A stretch of DNA of 64,000 nucleotides, from contig JAZSEY010000015.1 in assembly GCA_045531905.1 (NCBI GenBank), positions 1 through 64,000 on the forward strand, written 5' to 3'. How positions within the stretch are numbered: position 1 is the first letter of the stretch; the number at the start of each line of letters is the position of its first letter. Under the pieces are notes generated by a model, which did no database searches, had not been told where the DNA came from, and was given only the letters and a program-made list of their open reading frames with translations. Made by a program: the position numbers and the translations under genes. The stretch is from RGIG6919 sp045531905. Its GTDB lineage: Bacteria > Bacillota > Clostridia > Lachnospirales > Lachnospiraceae. Positions 9,097-17,898 of this stretch are shown piece after piece.

Positions 9097-9642
9097 ATGC
9101 TATTTACAGAAGAAACACAAAGACTCATTTTAAAAGTGGAAACAGAAGAAAAGGCGGCCGACGTTTTAGCATTTTATCAGCGCAACAAGAATTTTTTCAC
9201 CCCTTTTGAACCAACAGTTTCCAACGGCTTCTACACCGAAGCCTACCAACAAAAGTTTTTGTCCTATGAAATGCAGGACATTTTAAATGGCACTTCCCTC
9301 CGTTACTTTATTTATAAAAAAAATGATCCTAACACCATCATCGGTTCCGTAAATTTATGTAACATTTTGCACGGTGCCTTTTCTAAGGCTACCCTTGGCT
9401 ACAAATTAGACTATACTGCAACCGGAAATGGCTATGCTACGGAAGCTGTATTAAAGCTTTTACAAATCGCCGCAGTAGATTTGAAGCTGCACCGAATCGA
9501 GGCAAGAGTAGTTCCAGAAAATCTGCCTTCCATTCAATTGCTGAATCGTCTTCATTTTCAATATGAAGGCGTGGAATATCAATCCATTCTTGTAAATAAT
9601 GCATGGCGGGATTTGCAACGCTATAGTCTTATTCTATATTAG
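9097..9642 (+). CDS. GNAT family N-acetyltransferase, RimJ/RimL type
   Basis: 181 residues. The layout is that of ribosomal-protein-alanine acetyltransferase-like enzymes: LFTEETQRLILK at the start, GSVNLCNI in the middle strand, LGYKLDYTATGNGYATEAVL in the acetyl-CoA-binding region (in place of the usual Q/RxxGxG/A) and a terminal IEARVVPENLPSIQLLNRLH motif, where Asn-x-x-S is typical for this subgroup. The start at 9097 is preferred because GGAG lies 6 nt before this ATG; a TTG 12 nt upstream in the same frame lies inside the ribosome site region. The acceptor is unknown. The gene converges on the next gene with only one base between stop codons. Confidence 0.87.
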   Translation: MLFTEETQRLILKVETEEKAADVLAFYQRNKNFFTPFEPTVSNGFYTEAYQQKFLSYEMQDILNGTSLRYFIYKKNDPNTIIGSVNLCNILHGAFSKATLGYKLDYTATGNGYATEAVLKLLQIAAVDLKLHRIEARVVPENLPSIQLLNRLHFQYEGVEYQSILVNNAWRDLQRYSLILY

Positions 9643-9643
9643 A

Positions 9644-10522
9644 TTACAGCTCCACAATCCAATACCCAAATTCGCCCTGTTTTCTGTCTGTCCGTTTTAC
9701 AGAAACAAACTGTTCAAACCCAAACATATTGGCAAGTTCTTTTTCTTTCTGATTGTAAATGCTGGGAACGCCCAATATGATTTTTTCCTCCTCGTCCTGA
9801 AAGCGCAATTTCCCCAACAGTAAATAGTGATACCGATAATAGCCATGCGATAAAAAACTATTATTCCCGTATTTCCAGAACTTCATTTCTAATAAACCAA
9901 TATCCTGTGGCTCGATTCGAATACAATCATAAATTTCACTTCCTTCAAACAAAGGCAGTTTACTCCTCTTATGAAAAAGATAGGAAAGCCCCGGCTCCAC
10001 TTCATTTTCTGATACAGACAGTTCCGCCTCCAATGTATCCGGTTCTCCTTCCTCATCTTTACAGGCTGCTGTTTCCACATCCTCCTCTCCGTCGCCAAAC
10101 AGCAATGACTCCGTCACCTCCGGCTCTTTATTTTCCTGCCACTCCACCATATTCGGTGTCAGCTTCAAATCCTCCCAAACTGTCATATATGCGTGCTCAA
10201 AATCTCCCTGAATCAACACACCGCATATATCCTCCAATCGCAAATGATTACCAGCCATCTGCTCATATTTTGTCACATACCGATATGTAAATTCCCCCTG
10301 CGTCACCGGTTGCTCCACAAGCAAAATGCCTCTGCACCTTTCATATTCCGGCTTACAAATCAACATCACCCTATAGGGCATTTCCACCCGCTCCAAGATT
10401 TTACTCCTCATGGAAAACCGTACATATGCCCCTTTCCGTTCCACCTTCACAAAGCCAGTGTTTTCCATTTTTTCTCCATTATGATAGTGATGTATATATG
10501 AAATAAATCTATTATATTGCAT
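9644..10522 (-). CDS. Lachnospiraceae-type protein of unknown function
   Basis: 292 residues, no signal peptide or membrane segment. The N-terminal half (MQYNRFISYIHHYHNGEKME, then NTGFVKVERKG) is a beta-rich region in which a substance or effect is described by residues such as RYVTKYEQMAGNHLRL. An acidic low-complexity linker at about 140-195 (EEDVETAACKDEEGEPDTLE) leads to a conserved-looking C-terminal part with LEMKFWKYGNNSFLSHGYYR and LLLGKLRFQDEEEKIILGVP. The layout recalls small conserved proteins of Lachnospiraceae annotated only as domains of unknown function; I cannot name one with certainty. The start at 10522 is chosen for GAAGGGGG 5 nt upstream. It diverges from tatD across inverted repeat A. 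Confidence 0.72.
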   Translation of the reverse strand: MQYNRFISYIHHYHNGEKMENTGFVKVERKGAYVRFSMRSKILERVEMPYRVMLICKPEYERCRGILLVEQPVTQGEFTYRYVTKYEQMAGNHLRLEDICGVLIQGDFEHAYMTVWEDLKLTPNMVEWQENKEPEVTESLLFGDGEEDVETAACKDEEGEPDTLEAELSVSENEVEPGLSYLFHKRSKLPLFEGSEIYDCIRIEPQDIGLLEMKFWKYGNNSFLSHGYYRYHYLLLGKLRFQDEEEKIILGVPSIYNQKEKELANMFGFEQFVSVKRTDRKQGEFGYWIVEL

Positions 10523-10645
10523 ATAGTCCCCCTTCATTTCCAAATTGCTTGTCCACTATCAATATATGAATGGCATGTACAAAATATGCCAATAATTCAG
10601 AAAATCGTAAGGCTACATTATAGACATTTCTGTTAAATATATGTA

Positions 10646-11015
10646 AAATATAGTGGTGCATAGAGATATAGTGTCTGTGTTTCATATTATTTGGTTGCTT
10701 AGAATGTGTTAGTGGTTCTCTGTGAGATTTATCATGTTCACACACATGTCTGAGCAAAATAGAGGTGTCGATTGGATTCGGCGCGACGCTTGCGCTCGCG
10801 AAAATGCGTAGCAGTACTAATGGGCTAACACATCTATAAGATGTGCTAGCCCATAAGGACTGACGCATTTTGAGGCACGCCTCTATCCAATCGACACCTC
10901 CATTTTGCGAGTTTGTGTGTTAACATGTAATAAAGCCACAGAGAAACACTTATACATTCTTATCAAACAAATACAATGATAAGCAGACACTATATCTCTA
11001 TATAACACTATAATA
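10646..11015. repeat. Long imperfect inverted repeat, element A (about 370 bp)
   Basis: Fills most of the 510-bp divergent spacer between the 292-residue gene and tatD. The left arm starts around TATAGTG...TAGAGATATAGTGTCTG and the right arm mirrors it up to CAGACACTATATCTCTA. The two arms can be aligned for about 170 nt each, meeting at AGATGTG near 10833. Outer module: TTAGAATGTGTTA and TGAGCAA on the left against TTGCGAG and CATTCTTA on the right, the same as in element C. Inner module: AAAATGCGTAGCAGTAC on the left against ACTGACGCATTTTGAGGC on the right, the same as in element B. Bulges are in the same places. There is no convincing gene inside. The tatD promoter must lie in or next to the right arm. 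Confidence 0.85.
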
Positions 11016-11032
11016 TAGATAGGTGATAAATA

Positions 11033-11806
11033 ATGATATTTGATAGTCATGCCCACTACGATGATTCGCGCTTTGACGAGGACCGACACGAACTTTTGAC
11101 TTCTCTCCATGAAAATGGCGTTGGCAAAATCGTTAACATCGGTGCATCTCTTAGAAGCTGTGAAGAGATGATTAATTTTATAGAAAAATATGATTTTATG
11201 TATGGAACCGTTGGTGTTCATCCGGAAGACTTAGCGGCTATGTCAGATGCCTTTCTCGAAAAGATGAAGGTTTGGGCACAACACGAAAAGATTGTTGCCA
11301 TTGGCGAAATTGGTCTGGATTATTACTATGATGATGTTGCACCGAATCTGCAAAAGGAATGGTTTATTAAGCAGGCAAATCTGGCACGGGAATTATCCCT
11401 TCCAATCGTAGTGCATTCCAGAGATGCTGCCAAGGACACTGTAGATATGCTTCGAGGTATGCATGCTGAGGAAATCGGTGGCGTTATCCACTGCTATTCT
11501 TACACAAAGGAAACTGCTAGAGATTTTCTAAATATGGATTTTTATTTTGGTGTTGGTGGTGTCCTTACTTTTAAGAATGGTAAAAAGCTACGAGAGGCAG
11601 TAGAATATATTCCAATAGATAAGATTGTCGTAGAAACCGACTGTCCGTATCTGGCTCCGGAACCTTATCGTGGAAAACGAAACCATTCCGGTTATATCGC
11701 TTATGTTTTGGACAAGCTGGCTGAGATAAAAGGCATTTCTCGAGAAGAATTGGAACGCATTACCTACGAAAATGCTTGCAGACTGTATCGCTTGCCGAAC
11801 GAATAA
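11033..11806 (+). CDS. tatD: TatD family metal-dependent hydrolase
   Basis: 257 residues of a TIM-barrel metal hydrolase. Metal ligands are visible in order: H6 and H8 in FDSHAHYDD, Glu in AIGEIGLDYYYD, His in PIVVHSRDA, His in GVIHCYSY and Asp in VVETDCPYLAPEP. The ending NACRLYRLP is usual for the family. TatD proteins have 3'-5' DNase activity linked to DNA repair or apoptosis-like DNA clearance. AGGTGA lies 6 nt before the ATG. It is followed 27 bp later by rsmA, the common Firmicute neighbour; the ribonuclease M5 gene often found between them is absent here. Confidence 0.92.
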   Translation: MIFDSHAHYDDSRFDEDRHELLTSLHENGVGKIVNIGASLRSCEEMINFIEKYDFMYGTVGVHPEDLAAMSDAFLEKMKVWAQHEKIVAIGEIGLDYYYDDVAPNLQKEWFIKQANLARELSLPIVVHSRDAAKDTVDMLRGMHAEEIGGVIHCYSYTKETARDFLNMDFYFGVGGVLTFKNGKKLREAVEYIPIDKIVVETDCPYLAPEPYRGKRNHSGYIAYVLDKLAEIKGISREELERITYENACRLYRLPNE

Positions 11807-11833
11807 AACCAAATCACATTTACGGGAGAATAT

Positions 11834-12700
11834 ATGGAAAAATTAAGTAACCCACAAGTGACAATTGAAACAATTAAAAAATATGAATTTGCATTTCACA
11901 AAAAGTTTGGTCAGAACTTTTTGATTGATGAGCATGTGATTGACAAGATTTTGCGTGCTGCAGATATTACTAAAGATGATGTTGTATTAGAAATCGGTCC
12001 CGGTTTCGGAACTATGACCCAATACATGGCAGAACGTGCCAAGGAAGTCATCGCTGTAGAAATCGACAATAACCTGATTCCGATTTTACAGGAAACTTTG
12101 GCAGACTACGACAATGTCACCATCATCAATGATGACATCTTAAAAGTAGATTTGAATGCTTTGGCAAAAGAGAAGAACAATGGCGCACCTTTTAAGGTGG
12201 TTGCTAATCTTCCATACTACATTACAACACCGATTATCATGGGGATTTTTGAAAATCATGTTCCTGTCAGTTCTGTCACCGTTATGGTGCAAAAAGAGGT
12301 TGCCGACCGTATGCAGGTTGGTCCTGGAACCAAAGACTACGGTGCATTATCCTTGGCAGTGCAATACTATGCTGAACCATACATTGTAGCCAATGTTCCA
12401 CCTAACTGCTTTATGCCACGTCCGGGGGTTGGCTCTGCTGTCATCCGCCTTACAAAATGGGACAAGCCGCCAGTGGAAGTAAAGGATGAAAAGCTGATGT
12501 TTGCCATCATTCGTGCATCCTTCAACCAGCGAAGAAAGACTTTGCAAAATGGAATTAAAAATGCACCAAATCTTTCCTTCACCAAAGAACAGGTAGTAGA
12601 GGCCCTTGCTTCCCTTGGATTACCGGAAAGTATCCGTGGTGAGGCTTTGACACTGACACAATTCGCAGCTTTGTCTGATGCATTGGGAAAGTATCTGTAA
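11834..12700 (+). CDS. rsmA: 16S rRNA A1518/A1519 N6-dimethyltransferase
   Basis: 288 residues. Methylates two adjacent adenines in the 3' hairpin of 16S rRNA during late 30S assembly. Family motifs are present in order: KKFGQNFLID at the N-terminus, the SAM-binding LEIGPGFGTMT, VIAVEID, the catalytic NLPYYITTPI and FMPRPGVGSAVI, with SFNQRRKTLQN in the C-terminal helical domain. GGGAG precedes the start. It forms an operon with tatD and has the standard length. Confidence 0.95.
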   Translation: MEKLSNPQVTIETIKKYEFAFHKKFGQNFLIDEHVIDKILRAADITKDDVVLEIGPGFGTMTQYMAERAKEVIAVEIDNNLIPILQETLADYDNVTIINDDILKVDLNALAKEKNNGAPFKVVANLPYYITTPIIMGIFENHVPVSSVTVMVQKEVADRMQVGPGTKDYGALSLAVQYYAEPYIVANVPPNCFMPRPGVGSAVIRLTKWDKPPVEVKDEKLMFAIIRASFNQRRKTLQNGIKNAPNLSFTKEQVVEALASLGLPESIRGEALTLTQFAALSDALGKYL

Positions 12701-12731
12701 TTCAAAATCAAATTTTCTATCGCAAAACAGT

Positions 12732-12760
12732 TTGTTTTGTGTTAGGATACGGATTATAAA
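12732..12760 (+). promoter_or_regulatory. Possible promoter of the lipoprotein gene
   Basis: TTGTTT (12732-12737), 17 nt, TATAAA (12755-12760), 20 bp before the start of the lipoprotein gene. The -35 overlaps a small CAAAACA/TGTTTTG hairpin. Moderate match only. Confidence 0.4.
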
Positions 12761-12780
12761 GAAAGAAACGGGGAATTTTC

Positions 12781-13524
12781 ATGAAACAGAGAATGAAAAA
12801 AATCACAGTATGCTTACTGTTATTTACAATGGTTTTGCAGCTAACCGCCTGCTCCATTTTTGAGAGCAAAAATAAAAAGTATGCTGCTTATGTTACCAGT
12901 TTATTAGATGCAAATTATAAAGGTACCTTCGAGACATTTTTAGAAATGACAGAGTCCGATCAAGAAGCAGTAGAAACTGCTTACAACGAAGGAATTGAAC
13001 ACTTAACCAATTCCTTGATTGCTTATTATGGCATTGAATTGGTGGATGATGGTTCCTTACGAGAAGAGTTTGTGGCTTTGACAAAAAAGATTTATGCCGC
13101 AACAAAGTATGAAGTGAAGCCTGCAGTAAAATCTGGTGATTCCTACACAGTAGAGGTATTGATTTACCCGATTGACATTTTGCAAAGCACTTATGATGAT
13201 GTGATTGCTTACATTGAAAGTTTTAACAAGAAAAAAGAAGCCGGAGATTTCGACGAGTACGAAATCGAACAATATGAAACTGAGTTTGCAAAGGGTATTT
13301 TAGATATCTTAAACAAGTCCGCTGATAACATGGGATATCTTGATTACACATCAACCATCGTCAGCATTTTAACAGAAGGCGATACTTATTATATCAGCGA
13401 TGAAGATTTCACAAAGTTAGATAATCAGTTAATTGCACAGGTTGAAGACACCTCTGAAACGACTGAAGAAGTAACAGAAGAGGCCTCCACTGAGAAGGCC
13501 CCTGGTATCAACGATACTGAATAG
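12781..13524 (+). CDS. Putative lipoprotein of unknown function
   Basis: 247 residues. A lipoprotein signal (MKQRMKKITVCLLLFTMVLQ followed by LTACS) gives a lipid-modified Cys at position 24, so the mature protein is held on the outer face of the membrane. The body is helical and acidic (AAYVTSLLDANYKGTFETFL is followed by an EAVETAYNEGIEHL region) and resembles the many DUF5105-like lipoproteins of Clostridia, although I cannot assign one. The tail is a Thr/Glu low-complexity stretch (ETTEEVTEEASTEKAP). ACGGGG lies 8 nt before the start. The stop directly abuts that of the convergent GLUG gene. Confidence 0.82.
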   Translation: MKQRMKKITVCLLLFTMVLQLTACSIFESKNKKYAAYVTSLLDANYKGTFETFLEMTESDQEAVETAYNEGIEHLTNSLIAYYGIELVDDGSLREEFVALTKKIYAATKYEVKPAVKSGDSYTVEVLIYPIDILQSTYDDVIAYIESFNKKKEAGDFDEYEIEQYETEFAKGILDILNKSADNMGYLDYTSTIVSILTEGDTYYISDEDFTKLDNQLIAQVEDTSETTEEVTEEASTEKAPGINDTE

Positions 13525-15288
13525 TTATTTTGTTTTAACAGAAATGGTTACGTATTTACCGTAATATTTTTTATTAGCCACCTGCTTGTAGCCGCGAATG
13601 CGGAACTTGTAGGTGGTTTTTGATTTTAATTTTGTAACAGTATGCTGACTTATGCTACCGGATGCCACATCTATAGAATCTATGGTGGCTAGCTTTACAT
13701 ACTTTTTCTTTGTCTTGTTATATTGATAAATCTCATATCCTGTTAACCGCATCTGAGGTGTCCAAGATAATGTAATCTTTGACTTTGTTGGTTTACCTGC
13801 AAAGCCAGTAATTTTATTTACCTTTTGTGCAGTAGATTTGTTGCTGGATGAAGCATACTGACAACCGATTAACGTCGGATACTTTCCACTTTTTTGCTTC
13901 CAATTGGTCTCGGTGGCATTTAGCAAAGTGAGAAAAGACGCCTTTTTCATATCTGCCGCTTCTTTCGGACGGGCAGTTCCTTTATTCCCTTTTCCAATAC
14001 CAACCTTCGCTGTGTTTACTTTATAAAATGTATTTGTCACAGCGCCGCCGTTGTATCCAACTACGCCACCAACCTGTTTCTTGCCTGTGATTTTTCCAGT
14101 ACTATAGCTATCCTGCAACCCAGAACCTGTTTCACTCTCTTGCAGATATCCGATTATACCACCAATAGCTACCCCAGTCTTTCCGCCAACAACTTTTCCT
14201 GTATTATAAGCAGCCGTGCTGATACCGTTATATGCATATCCGGATATACCACCCACATACTGCGTACCGGTTACAACGCCACAATTATATACCTGCTTAA
14301 AATTACCTACTCCACAGATACCACCAACGCGCTCTGTTCCAGTGATTGCACCGTAATTACTACACGCTAACGCCTTGCTGCCATCAATCAGATTGCCCGC
14401 AATTCCACCGACCTCGATGCTACCGGTGATGGTTCCAAGATTAACGCATTTTTTTAAATCTGCGGCAAAAACAGTCATGCCAACCATACCGCCGATGTCC
14501 TGCACACCACAAATACTACCATGATTGACACAAGCCTCAGCCATACCAAGACCCAGGATGCCACCAACAAATTGTGTGCCGTAAATGTCACCATAATTGT
14601 TACTCTTATAAACGCGTCCCAATCCATAACCGGCAATGCCACCAACATTTTTTGTACCGGTAACTTTCGATTTGTTCACACTGCTCTTAATATACTCGAC
14701 TGCCGTATCCTCTCCAAAGGAGCCAACCAGACCGCCAACATTTTCTGTTCCGGAAATGGCACCTGCAACGGTACACTGAATCAGCTTGGTGTTCTTTGCT
14801 ATACCTATCAATCCGCCGACACAAGTCTCTCCCTTAATATTCACCCCTGATAGTTTTACCTTCGTAATCTCTGCACCAACGGTATAAGCAAATAAGCCCT
14901 GTGCCTTCTTTGTCTTCTTAATATACAAATTAGAAATCGTATGCAAATTACCATCAAAATACCCCTGAAACTCAGTCATGGTATTTCCGATAGCAGTCCA
15001 TTTTTTATTATTCAAATCAATGTCTTCTGTCACCAAAAAATATGTATCAATATAAGGCTCGCCTGCATTTACCATCTTTGCTAAATATGCCAAATGCTCC
15101 GGCTTACTAATCTGATACGGATTCTCCTTGGTACCATCGCCCTCGGCATAACTTTCAACTGTCTTGCCGTCCCAACCATCGGTTTCGGCGTGGACTGGAA
15201 TGTACAGTGTACCTGCCCATAGCATCATACTGATTATTACAAAAATGATAGTATGAATATATTTTTTACTATTAATGATGTTTTGCAT
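13525..15288 (-). CDS. Secreted GLUG-repeat protein with C-terminal Fn3 domain
   Basis: 587 residues. A signal peptide ends at VHA (about 34). An ENPYQISKPEHLAYLAKMVN module follows, then a beta-helix-like region at about 90-430 with about twelve GLUG-type units of the form VGGIAGxxxxxxxxxxxNxGxITGxxx. A WKQKSGKYPTLIGCQY segment ends the GLUG part, and a fibronectin type III domain (TLSWTPQMRLTGYEIYQYNK onward) closes the protein at about 495-587. There is no sorting signal. GLUG proteins are cell-surface or secreted factors often near IgA-protease-like or adhesion proteins; a ligand cannot be predicted. The stop is adjacent to the convergent lipoprotein stop. Confidence 0.86.
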   Translation of the reverse strand: MQNIINSKKYIHTIIFVIISMMLWAGTLYIPVHAETDGWDGKTVESYAEGDGTKENPYQISKPEHLAYLAKMVNAGEPYIDTYFLVTEDIDLNNKKWTAIGNTMTEFQGYFDGNLHTISNLYIKKTKKAQGLFAYTVGAEITKVKLSGVNIKGETCVGGLIGIAKNTKLIQCTVAGAISGTENVGGLVGSFGEDTAVEYIKSSVNKSKVTGTKNVGGIAGYGLGRVYKSNNYGDIYGTQFVGGILGLGMAEACVNHGSICGVQDIGGMVGMTVFAADLKKCVNLGTITGSIEVGGIAGNLIDGSKALACSNYGAITGTERVGGICGVGNFKQVYNCGVVTGTQYVGGISGYAYNGISTAAYNTGKVVGGKTGVAIGGIIGYLQESETGSGLQDSYSTGKITGKKQVGGVVGYNGGAVTNTFYKVNTAKVGIGKGNKGTARPKEAADMKKASFLTLLNATETNWKQKSGKYPTLIGCQYASSSNKSTAQKVNKITGFAGKPTKSKITLSWTPQMRLTGYEIYQYNKTKKKYVKLATIDSIDVASGSISQHTVTKLKSKTTYKFRIRGYKQVANKKYYGKYVTISVKTK

Positions 15289-15415
15289 AATTTCACTCTC
15301 CTAAGACTACAAATACAATCTCATTTTTCATAATTCTATCATATTGGGGGCGCAATGCAACCTTTTTACCAAACAACTTTGTCTATTTTGCCGAACAATA
15401 ATTTCCTTGTATTCC

Positions 15416-15444
15416 TTGACTTTCATTTTTTCTATGGGTATACT
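15416..15444 (+). promoter_or_regulatory. Promoter of the metG leader
   Basis: TTGACT (15416-15421), 17 nt, TATACT (15439-15444): near-consensus. The expected start is near 15451, about 95 nt before the T-box stem I and nearly 490 nt before metG. Confidence 0.8.
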
Positions 15445-15449
15445 TACCA

Positions 15450-15525
15450 CATGAGTATTTTCGGGGTTGCCGAGGCTTATATTCTCATAAGGGGTAAGCC
15501 AAGGAACTGAGAGCACTCACATTAC
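15450..15525 (+). promoter_or_regulatory. Structured leader segment of unknown type before the T-box
   Basis: Between the presumed start of transcription and the T-box lies a segment able to fold on itself. TGAGT (15451-15457 region) pairs with ACTCA near 15515; inside it GGCTTA pairs with TAAGCC, with an alternative CTTAT/ATAAG hairpin. It does not match any riboswitch consensus I know (S-box, SMK, TPP, preQ1, THF, ZTP and c-di-GMP were considered). It may be an accessory part of the T-box leader or a separate element. Confidence 0.35.
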
Positions 15526-15544
15526 TATTATACAATCATAATCA

Positions 15545-15802
15545 CAAAAGCGAAGAAAAGAAGAGTAGGTTAGGAAAGCCGGTACAGAGAGTCCGTAGTT
15601 GCTGAGAGCGGATCTGTGTGGAACTGATTGAAGATGGCCTTGGAGCTGCTGGGGTGAACACATTTGCAAGCCTCAGACGGGAGCACCCGTTATAGTGTGT
15701 CACTGTTTACAGTGTATAAGTTTCGTCTCGTGAGGGACGGAAGAATTAAAGTGGTACCACGGCTAGTAGCTCGTCTTTAAGTTTAAGGACGGGTTTTTTT
15801 GT
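15545..15802 (+). promoter_or_regulatory. T-box leader controlling metG (tRNA-Met sensing)
   Basis: The leader has the conserved order of T-box parts: a GAAGAAAAGAAGAGTAGGTT stem I base with the AGTA motif; a stem I with GATTGAAGATGG, where ATG at 15634-15636 is the likely methionine specifier codon; the T-box AAAGTGGTACCACGG at 15748-15762 (consensus GGTGGNACCRCG); then an intrinsic terminator CGTCTTTAAG/TTTAAGGACG plus a run of seven T at 15772-15800. Uncharged tRNA-Met would base-pair with the specifier and the T-box bulge and favour the antiterminator, allowing metG transcription. The specifier assignment is inferred; the downstream gene supports it. Confidence 0.92.
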
Positions 15803-15938
15803 TTCTATGGGAATCATTTTTTCTATGGAATGCTGCCCTTTATCTGCTTTTCGTATTTGAAGCTGCCTACAGCATCGGATACATTTCCAAACAATTGTCG
15901 ATTATGATTTTCTATCATTTGAAGGAGGGGCTTTTAAA

Positions 15939-17894
15939 ATGGCTAAGAAACCGTATTACATTACCACTGCCATTGCTTACACTTCCGGTAAGCCACACAT
16001 TGGTAATACTTACGAAATCGTACTTGCGGATGCCATCGCACGCTATAAGCGTTTTGTTGGATACGATGTACGTTTTCAGACAGGTACAGATGAGCACGGT
16101 CAGAAAATCGAGCAAAAGGCTGAAGAGGCTGGTGTAACACCAAAAGAGTTCGTTGATGGAACCGCAGGTGAAATCAAGAGAATTTGGGATTTGATGAACA
16201 CCTCATATGACAAGTTCATTCGTACTACTGATGAGGACCACGAAAAGAAGGTTCAACAGATTTTCAAAAAATTATATGACCAGGGAGATATCTACAAGAG
16301 TGAATACGTTGGTATGTATTGTACACCTTGTGAATCTTTCTTCACAGAATCTCAGCTTGTTGATGGAAAATGTCCAGACTGCGGTCGTCCTGTACAAGAA
16401 GCAAAAGAAGAAGCATATTTCTTCAAACTTAGCAAGTACGCTGACCGCTTAATCGACCATATCAAATCACATCCTGACTTTATTCAGCCTGAATCTAGAA
16501 AGAACGAGATGATGAACAACTTCTTGCTTCCAGGCTTACAGGATTTGTGTGTATCCCGTACTTCATTTAAATGGGGTATTCCGGTTGATTTTGACCCAGA
16601 GCATGTTATCTATGTATGGATTGATGCGTTATCAAACTACATCACCGGTTTAGGTTATGAATTAGAGGGCAGAAGTGACAAGAACTTTGAGCGTTATTGG
16701 CCATGTGACTTACATTTGATCGGTAAGGACATCTTAAGATTCCACACCATTTACTGGCCAATTATGTTAATGGCTTTAGATTTGCCATTACCAAAGCAGA
16801 TTTTCGGTCACCCATGGTTAATCCAGAGCGATGGTAAGATGAGTAAGTCAAAGGGAAATGTTATCTACGCTGATGATTTAGTAGAATTGTTCGGTGTGGA
16901 TGCTGTCCGTTACTTCGTATTACACGAAATGCCATTCGATAACGACGGTGTTATCTCTTACGAGTTAATGGTTGAGCGTTTAAATACAGAGCTCGCTAAC
17001 ACACTTGGTAATCTCGTAAATCGTACCATTTCTATGGCAAACAAATACTTTGATGGTGTTATCACAAATGCCGGCGTAAAAGATCCGGTTGACGAAGACT
17101 TAAAGAAGGTTGTTCTTGGAACACGAAACAACGTAAACAGATATATGGATCAGCTTCGTGTTGCAGATGCCATGACAGAGATTTTCTATCTCTTCAAGCG
17201 TTGCAACAAGTACATCGACGAGACAATGCCTTGGGCTCTTGCAAAAGATCCTGAGAAGGAAGGTCGTCTCCAGACAGTACTTTACAACTTGGTTGAGAGT
17301 ATCGTTTATGGTGCAAGCTTCTTAAGAAGCTTCATGCCAGAGACAGCTGATAAGATTTTAGCACAGTTAAATGCAAAGGCTCGTCCAATTGAAGAGTTAA
17401 TTCACTTCGGTGGTTACGAATCAGGCAAGAAGGTAACTGACAATCCTGAAATTTTATTCGCAAGATTAGATTTAGATGAAGTTATGGCTAAGGTTGAAGC
17501 AATGACACCTCCAGAACCAGAAGTTCCGGAAGAGCCTGAAAATCCTGGTATCGACCTTGAAGCAAAACCACAGATTTCCATTGATGACTTCGAGAAATTA
17601 CAGCTTCGCGTTGGTGAAATCAAAGAATGTCGTGCAATTCCAAAATCTAAGAAATTGCTCTGCTCACAGGTACAGTTCGGTAGTGAGACAAAGCAGATTT
17701 TATCTGGAATCAAGACACAGTTTACCCCAGAAGAAATGGTTGGCAAGAAGGTTATCGCCGTTACCAATTTAGAACCAGTAAAACTAGCCGGTTACGTTTC
17801 TGAAGGTATGATTCTTTGTGCTGAAGATGCAGAAGGAAAATTATCACTCTTAACAACTGAGACAGAAATGCCTCATGGTGCAGAGTGCAGGTAG
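15939..17894 (+). CDS. metG: Methionyl-tRNA synthetase
   Basis: 651 residues. Class I synthetase charging tRNA-Met. HIGN is at 20-23 and KMSKS at 300-304. A zinc knuckle CTPC...CPDCG lies near 128-149, and the anticodon-binding helical domain follows, with ETMPWALAKDPE. The C-terminal 110 residues are an EMAP/Arc1p-like tRNA-binding and dimerisation domain (FEKLQLRVGEIKECRAIPKS), set off by a PEPEVPEEPENPG linker. GAAGGAGGGG lies before the start. It is expressed alone from a T-box leader, so it responds to methionine or tRNA-Met charging. Confidence 0.97.
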   Translation: MAKKPYYITTAIAYTSGKPHIGNTYEIVLADAIARYKRFVGYDVRFQTGTDEHGQKIEQKAEEAGVTPKEFVDGTAGEIKRIWDLMNTSYDKFIRTTDEDHEKKVQQIFKKLYDQGDIYKSEYVGMYCTPCESFFTESQLVDGKCPDCGRPVQEAKEEAYFFKLSKYADRLIDHIKSHPDFIQPESRKNEMMNNFLLPGLQDLCVSRTSFKWGIPVDFDPEHVIYVWIDALSNYITGLGYELEGRSDKNFERYWPCDLHLIGKDILRFHTIYWPIMLMALDLPLPKQIFGHPWLIQSDGKMSKSKGNVIYADDLVELFGVDAVRYFVLHEMPFDNDGVISYELMVERLNTELANTLGNLVNRTISMANKYFDGVITNAGVKDPVDEDLKKVVLGTRNNVNRYMDQLRVADAMTEIFYLFKRCNKYIDETMPWALAKDPEKEGRLQTVLYNLVESIVYGASFLRSFMPETADKILAQLNAKARPIEELIHFGGYESGKKVTDNPEILFARLDLDEVMAKVEAMTPPEPEVPEEPENPGIDLEAKPQISIDDFEKLQLRVGEIKECRAIPKSKKLLCSQVQFGSETKQILSGIKTQFTPEEMVGKKVIAVTNLEPVKLAGYVSEGMILCAEDAEGKLSLLTTETEMPHGAECR

Positions 17895-17898
17895 TATT

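Noticed and set aside
10512..11221. Two minus-strand frames across element A
   Set aside because: They come from the inverted repeat and the 5' end of tatD; no ribosome sites and no protein-like composition.
15450..15525. S-box or other SAM riboswitch before metG
   Set aside because: The conserved SAM-I core (AGAG...GGAGGGACTGGCCC...GGCAACC) is absent; only the T-box is supported.
15799..16137. Plus-strand frame of 112 codons between the T-box and metG
   Set aside because: It overlaps metG in another frame for most of its length and has no ribosome site; the spacer part is leader sequence.
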